A program made the position numbers and the translations under genes. A stretch of DNA of 64,000 nt, from the NCBI RefSeq assembly GCF_037975245.1, contig NC_092564.1, forward strand, positions 2,257,984 through 2,321,983, in the 5' to 3' direction. The notes beneath the pieces were generated by a model. The model had not been told where the DNA came from, made no database searches, and saw only the letters and a program-made list of their open reading frames with translations. Source of the DNA: Apostichopus japonicus (Eukaryota > Echinodermata > Holothuroidea > Aspidochirotida > Stichopodidae). This document shows positions 62,001-64,000 of the stretch, piece by piece; positions within the stretch are counted from its first letter, which is position 1; each line of letters opens with the position of its first letter.

Positions 62001-63513
62001 AAAGTTACAACTTTGAAATACTCAAAAGTGGATAAAATATAGTGGTACAGTACATCTATGAAATACAAGAAATTGAATGAATATAGTGGTACAATTAAAG
62101 TCATGGTTTGTATCATAGTTCTCTACACCCTTGTCTCTGTGCACAGCTTCAACATAATCCTGTTTATACTTGATAACTGACACAAGACTACAAAAAACAC
62201 TACATGAGCCAAAAGGTTGCTAAGTAATATCTGAACCTGTATTGCAGTCTCATAACTGCCAGTGTGTTTGAATCTTTTATTATACCGACTGTGTTGAATG
62301 GTAGGACATTTATTTTTCTGTTTTCTTTTAGGGTATGGTAGAGCCAGGTCACCAAGTGAGCCAAACACTATTAAGAGAGTTCAGCGAAGAAGCTCTCGGA
62401 GAACTGGACAAGACTGAAGAAGAGAGGATGGAACTTCAAGCCAAAGTGAAAGAATTGCTCAAGCACGGTACCGAGGTGAGTACGCCACTGTCGGTTGATC
62501 ATTGGAGAATGTTCTCTTCCAACAGGTTCTAACTGGCTTTCTCAACATGCAAAGTCCAAAGGTACAGCCCACATATGGACAGTATATTTTGTTAAAACCA
62601 CCTATATCAGAAACCTAGAATTGAGGGAGCACAACCCTCTGGCCTTCACATCCATCTACAATAGTACTAAAGAGTCACCATCTTTTCACTTGTCTCAGTC
62701 TGTGACACTGGCGGAGAAATCAAACAAAGAGAATGACGAATCTTCTCTACATAACAATATTCTACACAGGGGTTTGTTTCATCTCCTATTGTGCAAACTA
62801 TCTTACCAGAATGTTCCTGTGGTTGTTGCTCCATCAGAGACTAAACTATTGCCTATGTCAAGAATCTTTGCTATGAAAGGAGAAAGACAGAGAGAGGCAC
62901 TGGGGGGGGGGGCAGCTGGGGGCATATGTTACCAAGTGATAATTCAGGTTGTGTGGGATATAGAAGCAATTCATGTTAAGGCAATTATTCATATGTTTTT
63001 CTGAAATAATTCAGGTTTACAAGGGATATGTGGATGACCCTCGTAATACTGACAATGCATGGATGGAAACAGTGGCTATGAACTTCCACGATGATGACGG
63101 CTCAGTCTTTGCACAGCTGGAGGATTTATTGCAGGTATGTATAGATCTTCACTATCTATTCATCCATTAGGTAATTTTTTTATTGTTTTATAGGACACTC
63201 ATATCAATACAACCCCCCCTCCCCCTTATTCCAGTCCTCTTAGCTGCATTACTCCCTCACCTTATTCCTAACAGACTTTGGAATTGGCAAAGCATTTATC
63301 GTATGTTTTTAAAACTAAATGATGTATATATATTACTGGTAGTATTTCATTTCCCTTGTATTTATTGGGTTTTTTCCCTTTTTTGTTGTCTTTTAGGCAG
63401 GTGATGATGCCCAAGGAGTCAGGTGGCAGAGAATTAGTTCTAAGATTTCGTTATTTGCAAGCCATACAGCTATGCTGGCTAAAGTAGCAGAGATACACAA
63501 GGCTGCTTTCTGA
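29411..63513 (+). CDS. TRPM2: TRPM2-like cation channel with C-terminal NUDT9-type ADP-ribose hydrolase domain (32 exons, spliced)
   Basis: Thirty-two exons with GT-AG borders join in one frame of 1,604 codons plus TGA; the human protein is about 1,500 residues. Domains in order: N-terminal TRPM homology region (about 45-750), S1-S6 (about 752-1104), TRP helix (about 1105-1150), coiled coil (about 1190-1285) and NUDT9-H domain (about 1310-1604). Family knowledge: a plasma-membrane Ca2+-permeable channel opened by ADP-ribose and Ca2+, used in oxidative-stress and temperature signalling. Seen: S2-S3 calcium-site residues E911, Q914, N936, D939; ADPR-pocket arginines R296 and R353; filter GELFLE (1047-1052); Nudix core REFSEE (1493-1498). 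Intact Nudix acids suggest the domain still hydrolyses ADP-ribose, as known for invertebrate TRPM2 and lost in vertebrates. The start at 29411 is the nearest ATG exon; four further upstream first exons are possible. Identity is secure; exon 1 and the exon 17 and 26 junctions are the least certain parts. Confidence 0.95.
29829..29911 (+). CDS. TRPM2: TRPM2 exon 2 (shared N-terminal exon)
   Basis: Acceptor TTTCATTTCAG, donor GTAAGT. It encodes [18 protein letters not shown], matching the conserved SWI..NI...EC start of TRPM proteins. Entered in phase 0, so any first exon ending in phase 0 can be joined here. Intron 2 (3,056 bp) holds a G14 run near 30607 and a decayed zinc-finger/coiled-coil segment at 31843-32262. 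Confidence 0.9.
31843..32262 (+). pseudogene. decayed zinc-finger/coiled-coil ORF in intron 2, likely retroelement gag-like
   Basis: ATG at 31843 reads [20 protein letters not shown] then breaks; in shifted frames CQKCC and [10 protein letters not shown] follow, then [20 protein letters not shown] and a Glu/Arg-rich tail. CxxC pairs followed by a coiled coil suggest a gag-like or zinc-finger protein. Upstream 31350-31840 may be an LTR or leader, but no boundaries or repeats were found. It is not an exon of the channel: frames do not join. Confidence 0.4.
32968..33157 (+). CDS. TRPM2: TRPM2 exon 3
   Basis: Begins TGCAGTGCGG-type coding for KCQCGKRK, the Cys-x-Cys-Gly motif typical of the TRPM N-terminus, and ends GQGQQKLRK before GTGAGT. 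Phase runs from 2 to 0. Intron 3 (647 bp) contains only AT-rich unique sequence and a short TA run near 33660. Confidence 0.93.
33805..33985 (+). CDS. TRPM2: TRPM2 exon 4 (MHR, nucleotide-binding fold)
   Basis: Encodes [20 protein letters not shown] then [14 protein letters not shown], the TRPM family 'LISVTGG' strand and loop. Donor GTGAGT after TACAG, phase 1. Intron 4 (2,098 bp) has two long TA tracts at 34023-34112 and is otherwise unique by eye. Confidence 0.96.
34023..34112. repeat. (TA)n microsatellite, intron 4
   Basis: Near-continuous TATATA with three AAA interruptions. Confidence 0.95.
36084..36253 (+). CDS. TRPM2: TRPM2 exon 5 (MHR)
   Basis: Encodes [20 protein letters not shown], the best conserved TRPM signature ([18 protein letters not shown]), then IGIATWG. 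Acceptor CTTCCAG, donor GTAATT. Intron 5 (498 bp) shows nothing notable. Confidence 0.97.
36752..36932 (+). CDS. TRPM2: TRPM2 exon 6 (N-terminal ADPR pocket)
   Basis: Encodes [20 protein letters not shown] with [10 protein letters not shown]. In vertebrate TRPM2 the N-terminal ADP-ribose pocket uses a Tyr (GQYGVE) and an Arg seven residues on; here the Tyr is Phe289 and the Arg is kept (R296). Ends in phase 1 before GTAAGT. Intron 6 (325 bp) is largely a 69-bp tandem repeat. Confidence 0.96.
37020..37198 (+). repeat. 69-bp tandem repeat, 2.6 copies, intron 6
   Basis: ATTCTCTACAAAAYACCTGA starts at 37022, 37091 and (one change) 37160. It ends about 60 bases before the exon 7 acceptor. Confidence 0.9.
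37258..37465 (+). CDS. TRPM2: TRPM2 exon 7 (MHR)
   Basis: Encodes [15 protein letters not shown] and [22 protein letters not shown] supplies R353, equivalent to the second pocket arginine known in vertebrate TRPM2. Donor GTAAGT, phase 2. Intron 7 (383 bp) carries a G10 run near 37593 and no other structure. Confidence 0.97.
37849..38054 (+). CDS. TRPM2: TRPM2 exon 8 (MHR)
   Basis: Encodes [18 protein letters not shown] to [13 protein letters not shown], the D.AILQALLK motif of TRPM2. The acceptor TTCCAAG is non-pyrimidine at -3 but the frame is continuous on both sides. Intron 8 (1,552 bp) is AT-rich with no element recognised. Confidence 0.95.
39607..39707 (+). CDS. TRPM2: TRPM2 exon 9
   Basis: Encodes [20 protein letters not shown], the ankyrin-like 'LALAWNRVDIARSEIF' helix pair of the TRPM cytosolic region. 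Donor GTTCGT is weak. Intron 9 (787 bp) shows nothing notable. Confidence 0.96.
40495..40629 (+). CDS. TRPM2: TRPM2 exon 10
   Basis: 45 codons, [20 protein letters not shown] then [15 protein letters not shown]: an alpha-helical MHR repeat with the FV.LFLENG-type motif. Symmetric phase 0. Intron 10 (1,209 bp) holds long TA repeats (about 40880-41050) and a minus-strand tRNA-derived SINE head at 41091-41158. Confidence 0.95.
40876..41050. repeat. (TA)n microsatellite with embedded inverted repeats, intron 10
   Basis: TA runs broken by TATAATTTCAATTATA at about 40900 and 40970; the complement ATAATTGAAATT follows at 41053, so the region can fold back. Confidence 0.9.
41075..41160 (-). mobile_element. 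tRNA-like SINE head
   Basis: Reverse complement reads GCGCCCATGGCCTAGTTGG (box A) and GGCCCAGGTTTGATTCCCGG (box B). The acceptor stem does not pair, so it is a tRNA-derived SINE fragment and not a tRNA gene. It sits beside long TA repeats in intron 10. Confidence 0.65.
41839..41889 (+). CDS. TRPM2: TRPM2 exon 11 (51-nt exon)
   Basis: Seventeen codons, [17 protein letters not shown], between TTTCGCAG and GTAAGT. Phase 0 at both ends, so it could be skipped without a frameshift. Intron 11 (1,042 bp) contains a strong unused-looking acceptor at 42817 with a short terminal-exon candidate. Confidence 0.88.
42818..42853 (+). CDS. candidate alternative terminal exon of TRPM2 (channel-less isoform)
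   Basis: A long pyrimidine-rich acceptor ending GCTTGCAG is followed by [11 protein letters not shown] and TAA, in frame with exon 11 (phase 0). AATAAA lies at 42904-42909. Use would end the protein after about 557 residues, leaving only the N-terminal homology region. Sequence signals only; it may be an unused acceptor. Confidence 0.3.
   Translation, partial: RFKFLNPPCRH
42932..43124 (+). CDS. TRPM2: TRPM2 exon 12
   Basis: Encodes [20 protein letters not shown], then a polar linker ([13 protein letters not shown]). It corresponds to the poorly conserved MHR3/4 linker. Phase 0 to 1, donor GTAAGT. Intron 12 (382 bp) is unremarkable. Confidence 0.9.
43507..43702 (+). CDS. TRPM2: TRPM2 exon 13 (MHR4)
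   Basis: Encodes [20 protein letters not shown] then [20 protein letters not shown], matching the 'DLLIWAIVQNRRELA..IW......AALACSKIL' block of TRPM2. Ends CATGCAGA before GTAAGC, phase 2. Intron 13 (1,112 bp) is mostly the 65-bp array that repeats this donor context. Confidence 0.97.
43801..44605 (+). repeat. 65-bp tandem array, about 12 copies, intron 13
   Basis: TAAGT marks lie exactly 65 bases apart from 43881 to 44596. Units mostly alternate between ATGCAGAGTAAGT and ATACAAAGTAAGT. The former repeats 12 bases of the exon 13 donor (ATGCAGA/GTAAG). Each unit also has TTGTTATTATAG/CTGC, an acceptor-like site, 39 bases before the donor-like site. Confidence 0.95.
44815..45040 (+). CDS. TRPM2: TRPM2 exon 14 (MHR4, end of cytosolic region)
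   Basis: Encodes [20 protein letters not shown], then [20 protein letters not shown] and [20 protein letters not shown], the classical TRPM pre-S1 block. Donor GTTTGT, phase 0. Intron 14 (716 bp) holds nothing recognised. Confidence 0.97.
45757..45876 (+). CDS. TRPM2: TRPM2 exon 15 (S1)
   Basis: Encodes [20 protein letters not shown], transmembrane segment S1, then the S1-S2 linker with an NGT sequon. Phase 0. Intron 15 (1,417 bp) opens with a 327-bp CTC-rich tract 37 bases after the donor. Confidence 0.92.
45914..46240 (+). repeat. CTC-rich pyrimidine tract, intron 15
   Basis: Perfect (CTC) repeat of about 97 bases from 45914, then imperfect CTCCTCCTCTAC and TACTTACTCCTCC variants to about 46240, nearly purine-free on this strand. 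Open frames reading polyproline (plus) or polyarginine/glycine (minus) are by-products. Confidence 0.97.
47294..47397 (+). CDS. TRPM2: TRPM2 exon 16 (S1-S2 linker)
   Basis: Encodes a polar, acidic linker ([20 protein letters not shown] ... GNQEEE). Not conserved in sequence, but the frame and both splice sites (TTACAG, GTAAGT) fit and phase 2 matches exon 17. Intron 16 (853 bp) contains three extra copies of the exon 17 acceptor. Confidence 0.82.
47919..48318 (+). repeat. 103-bp tandem array, about 3.9 copies, carrying the exon 17 acceptor
   Basis: TTATCTATATATAATCTTGCAG followed by GGTAATAC.ACCTAGTAGTG starts exon-like sequence at 47942, 48045, 48148 and 48251. Copies 1-2 share CAACC/AACATCAGGG; copies 3-4 share CACC/GACATCAGAG. 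Only the last continues into the S2 coding sequence. Reading through from an earlier acceptor shifts frame (103 = 3n+1) and meets TAG in the next copy. Confidence 0.95.
48251..48386 (+). CDS. TRPM2: TRPM2 exon 17 (pre-S2)
   Basis: Encodes [20 protein letters not shown] then [17 protein letters not shown], matching the 'FFTAPVVVFHLN' start of S2. The acceptor is the fourth and last copy of a 103-bp tandem repeat; only this copy continues into the conserved S2 part, so the exon start is placed here. Donor GTCAGT. Intron 17 (758 bp) shows nothing notable. Confidence 0.9.
49145..49273 (+). CDS. TRPM2: TRPM2 exon 18 (S2-S3)
   Basis: Encodes [18 protein letters not shown] (S2) and [20 protein letters not shown] (S2-S3/S3). 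The EFRQ end gives E911 and Q914, two of the four residues that bind activating Ca2+ in TRPM2/4/5/8. Intron 18 (932 bp) shows nothing recognised. Confidence 0.97.
50206..50454 (+). CDS. TRPM2: TRPM2 exon 19 (S3-S4 and S4-S5 linker)
   Basis: Encodes [20 protein letters not shown] (N936 and D939 complete the Ca2+ site), [20 protein letters not shown] (S4) and [13 protein letters not shown] (S4-S5). S4 has only one arginine, as in weakly voltage-dependent TRPM channels. Donor GTAAGT. Intron 19 (1,695 bp) is AT-rich with no element recognised. Confidence 0.98.
52150..52324 (+). CDS. TRPM2: TRPM2 exon 20 (S5, pore helix, selectivity filter)
   Basis: Encodes [20 protein letters not shown] (S5), SQAILFPNE, and [19 protein letters not shown] (pore helix and filter). 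Human TRPM2 has GQIPG at the filter; GELFLE adds acidic residues E1048 and E1052. Intron 20 (842 bp) includes a 23-bp repeat at 52805-52955. Confidence 0.97.
52805..52955 (+). repeat. 23-bp tandem repeat, intron 20
   Basis: Units of GTGAATATAGAAATACCTCCA type, about 6 copies with small length changes. Confidence 0.85.
53167..53314 (+). CDS. TRPM2: TRPM2 exon 21 (pore loop and S6)
   Basis: Encodes a loop with two cysteines (CSDNTT...ATQCPEH), equivalent to the disulphide-forming pair in the TRPM2 outer pore, an NTT sequon, then [20 protein letters not shown] and LLIAMFS (S6). Donor GTAAGC. Intron 21 (1,380 bp) is mostly an 86-bp tandem array. Confidence 0.97.
53420..54480 (+). repeat. about 86-bp tandem array, about 12 copies, intron 21
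   Basis: CTGCTCCTGACATCTGATGT recurs at spacings of 85-87 bases (53515, 53601, 53687, 53772, 53858 and on), alternating with GGTATCTGATGTATATAATG. Units vary by single bases and small gaps; none carries an evident splice site. Confidence 0.93.
54695..54888 (+). CDS. TRPM2: TRPM2 exon 22 (TRP helix)
   Basis: Encodes [20 protein letters not shown] and [15 protein letters not shown], the TRP-box region of TRPM channels. It is followed by a cysteine-rich KKCCRCCP that I do not recall from vertebrate TRPM2. Donor GTGAGT. Intron 22 is only 173 bp. Confidence 0.97.
55062..55194 (+). CDS. TRPM2: TRPM2 exon 23
   Basis: Encodes [20 protein letters not shown] and a charged helix ([20 protein letters not shown]) leading into the coiled coil; matches the 'LLSWEIYLKENYL' block. 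Intron 23 (660 bp) contains a G-rich stretch near 55300 only. Confidence 0.94.
55855..55981 (+). CDS. TRPM2: TRPM2 exon 24 (coiled coil)
   Basis: Encodes [19 protein letters not shown], a Gly-rich spacer and [10 protein letters not shown], matching the 'MEQRLASLEEQ' coiled-coil start. Intron 24 (1,102 bp) holds a 748-bp inverted-repeat transposon with 8-bp flanking duplications. Confidence 0.93.
56225..56972. mobile_element. foldback/hAT-like non-autonomous transposon with 8-bp target duplication
   Basis: TTACTATG occurs at 56217-56224 and 56973-56980. Inside, the left arm GGTCACTTCGCCCAATAACC and its right-arm complement form long inverted repeats built of subrepeats (TTGGGCGAAATGACCAGGC four times on the right, about one and a half on the left). 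The middle has internal direct repeats (TACACTACTTTAGGCGGTTA twice; GTTAACAATTCCCGAACGTT twice). No transposase. The outermost 7 bases pair poorly. Confidence 0.75.
57084..57192 (+). CDS. TRPM2: TRPM2 exon 25 (coiled coil)
   Basis: Encodes [20 protein letters not shown], the continuation of the tetramerisation helix ('TARALHWIVRTL' in the family). Phase 0 to 1. Intron 25 (432 bp) shows nothing notable. Confidence 0.92.
57625..57791 (+). CDS. TRPM2: TRPM2 exon 26 (linker into NUDT9-H)
   Basis: Encodes an acidic linker ([10 protein letters not shown]) and [17 protein letters not shown] then ISKVPWS, equivalent to 'HVNARHLLYP......F.V..EKVPWE' at the start of the NUDT9-H domain. The donor TCG/GTGAGT at 57792 is the first of nine repeated donors; I placed the end here because KVPWS then joins VSFPDYKP in the pattern of the family. 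Later donors would also be in frame. Confidence 0.87.
57756..58377 (+). repeat. 69-bp tandem array, 9 copies, carrying the exon 26 donor
   Basis: Donors GTGAGT fall exactly 69 bases apart at 57792, 57861, 57930, 57999, 58068, 58137, 58206, 58275 (GTGCGT) and 58344. Each unit encodes [20 protein letters not shown] plus ET and R, 23 residues, with no stop. The frame is also open on the minus strand. The first copy contains the authentic exon end. Confidence 0.97.
59273..59469 (+). CDS. TRPM2: TRPM2 exon 27 (NUDT9-H core start)
   Basis: Encodes [27 protein letters not shown] and [17 protein letters not shown], equivalent to the 'FNVVDGLRDRRSFHGPYTVQAGLP' N-lobe of NUDT9. Donor GTAAGT, phase 2. 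Intron 27 (493 bp) shows nothing notable. Confidence 0.95.
59963..60049 (+). CDS. TRPM2: TRPM2 exon 28 (NUDT9-H)
   Basis: Encodes [20 protein letters not shown] then [10 protein letters not shown], nearly the NUDT9 consensus [24 protein letters not shown]. The acceptor TATTAAAG lacks a pyrimidine at -3, but the frame and homology are exact. Intron 28 (526 bp) shows nothing notable. Confidence 0.97.
60576..60681 (+). CDS. TRPM2: TRPM2 exon 29 (NUDT9-H, start of Nudix box)
   Basis: Encodes [20 protein letters not shown] and [15 protein letters not shown]. The exon stops inside the Gly-Gly that opens the Nudix box. Intron 29 (1,650 bp) is dominated by a 39-bp array. Confidence 0.97.
60926..62095 (+). 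repeat. 39-bp tandem array, about 30 copies, intron 29
   Basis: Unit AATACACAAAAGTGGATAAA plus TATAGTGGTACAACTTTGA with variants (GACACAAAAGTGAATACATA). 39 = 13 codons ([13 protein letters not shown]), so long frames stay open on both strands; no splice sites make it coding. It separates the two halves of the Nudix box. Confidence 0.95.
62332..62475 (+). CDS. TRPM2: TRPM2 exon 30 (Nudix box)
   Basis: Encodes [20 protein letters not shown]. Against the Nudix consensus G-x5-E-x7-RE-U-x-EE-x-G-U, the metal-binding acids E1494, E1497 and E1498 are present; the structural Glu at position 7 is His1485 and the late Gly is Leu1500 (Leu is also usual in NUDT9). Donor GTGAGT. Intron 30 (539 bp) stays open for 169 codons in one frame without any recognisable protein. 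Confidence 0.97.
63015..63134 (+). CDS. TRPM2: TRPM2 exon 31 (NUDT9-H)
   Basis: Encodes [20 protein letters not shown], a near-perfect match to the NUDT9/TRPM2 '[18 protein letters not shown]' signature, then AMNFHDDDG. Phase 0 at both ends. Intron 31 is 262 bp with a C/T tract before the acceptor. Confidence 0.98.
63397..63513 (+). CDS. TRPM2: TRPM2 exon 32 (C-terminus)
   Basis: Encodes [38 protein letters not shown] and TGA. The 'AGDDA..V.W..I......LYA.H...L.K.A...AH' pattern is the NUDT9 C-terminal helix. Confidence 0.97.
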   Translation, partial: AGDDAQGVRWQRISSKISLFASHTAMLAKVAEIHKAAF

Positions 63514-64000
63514 GAAGATCAAGATAAGGTCATACGAAATCTGTAGACATACCACATTTATGCAATGACAATTTAGTGCCCCATATAATTAATGTTTAGT
63601 GCTGTTACATATGATTGTAGAATGACACAGTCCATCTCAATACTGCCCCCACTCAGCCCCCACCTTCCCCCCACCCAGCCCAACCTAATCTTTGACTTTT
63701 CCCTTGACCAGCATAGCACATAGTAAATGTACTGTCAGCATGTCTTCAGACCTGTTTTACCATTTACTGTATTTCACTCACCCCTTATCTGTGAAACTAC
63801 TGTTTAAAGTCTCAGTTTCATAGAAAGCATTTTTTTTTTTTAATTGCCTTTTTTAAAAATTGATGTATTACATGCAATTCATTCAGGGCTGTTTTATTGC
63901 TGAAATATAGTTGGTAAGATATTGATATTGAAGTTTTATCTTCGGCTAAGGGTTTATCTGACATAGTACCTCCAAGTCACTGGTGGGTGCCTTGGTTTTA
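63514..64000 (+). other. TRPM2 3' untranslated region (start)
   Basis: No frame continues past TGA at 63511-63513. I find no AATAAA before the window ends, so the polyadenylation site is probably further downstream. Contains C-rich and T-rich runs only. Confidence 0.6.

Noticed and set aside
62495-63004. 169-codon frame in intron 30
   Set aside because: Exons 30 and 31 join directly in a conserved signature; the frame is accidental and resembles nothing.

Overview
The window is animal nuclear DNA: AT-rich, with long GT-AG introns, LINE, SINE and MITE remnants, and many minisatellites. The one clear host gene is a plus-strand TRPM2-type channel ('chanzyme') that I could splice into an uninterrupted frame of 32 coding exons from 29411 to 63513 (1,604 codons plus stop). 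It has the N-terminal TRPM homology region, six transmembrane segments and a C-terminal NUDT9-like Nudix domain. The Nudix catalytic core is REFSEE, as in active ADP-ribose hydrolases and unlike vertebrate TRPM2, so an invertebrate is indicated. An echinoderm, perhaps a sea cucumber, fits the general style of the repeats, but that is inference and not proof.

Layout. 1-11.9 kb is gene-poor and holds two decayed reverse-transcriptase LINEs on the minus strand (about 5.28-6.48 and 8.83-10.29 kb), a 295-bp MITE with target duplications (6.65-6.94 kb) and three CRE-like palindromes near 0.8-0.9 kb. 11.9-29.4 kb contains four candidate alternative first exons (11912, 16856, 20212, 24504) besides the nearest one at 29411. 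All five end in phase 0, so each could join the shared exon 2 at 29829 in frame. A decayed duplicate of the 20212 exon lies near 21155. The same stretch carries a 21-bp minisatellite, an inverted-repeat element with a hammerhead-like end, a TTAA-flanked MITE, a tRNA-derived SINE and an unexplained antisense coding-like patch. 29.4-63.5 kb is the channel gene, and the rest is its 3' untranslated region.

The most unusual feature is how often tandem repeats sit on splice junctions of this one gene: a 94-bp triplication carrying a first-exon donor (12.03-12.25 kb), a 65-bp x12 array after exon 13 that reproduces its donor context, a 103-bp x4 array duplicating the acceptor and 5' part of exon 17, and a 69-bp x9 array duplicating the 3' end and donor of exon 26. 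The 69-bp array stays in frame, so choice of donor could add blocks of 23 residues between the channel and the Nudix domain. Other introns hold 69-, 23-, 86- and 39-bp arrays and a long CTC tract. A possible alternative terminal exon in intron 11 would yield a channel-less N-terminal protein.

Exon boundaries were read by eye from frame continuity, splice consensus and recalled family sequence. No alignment or expression evidence was available.
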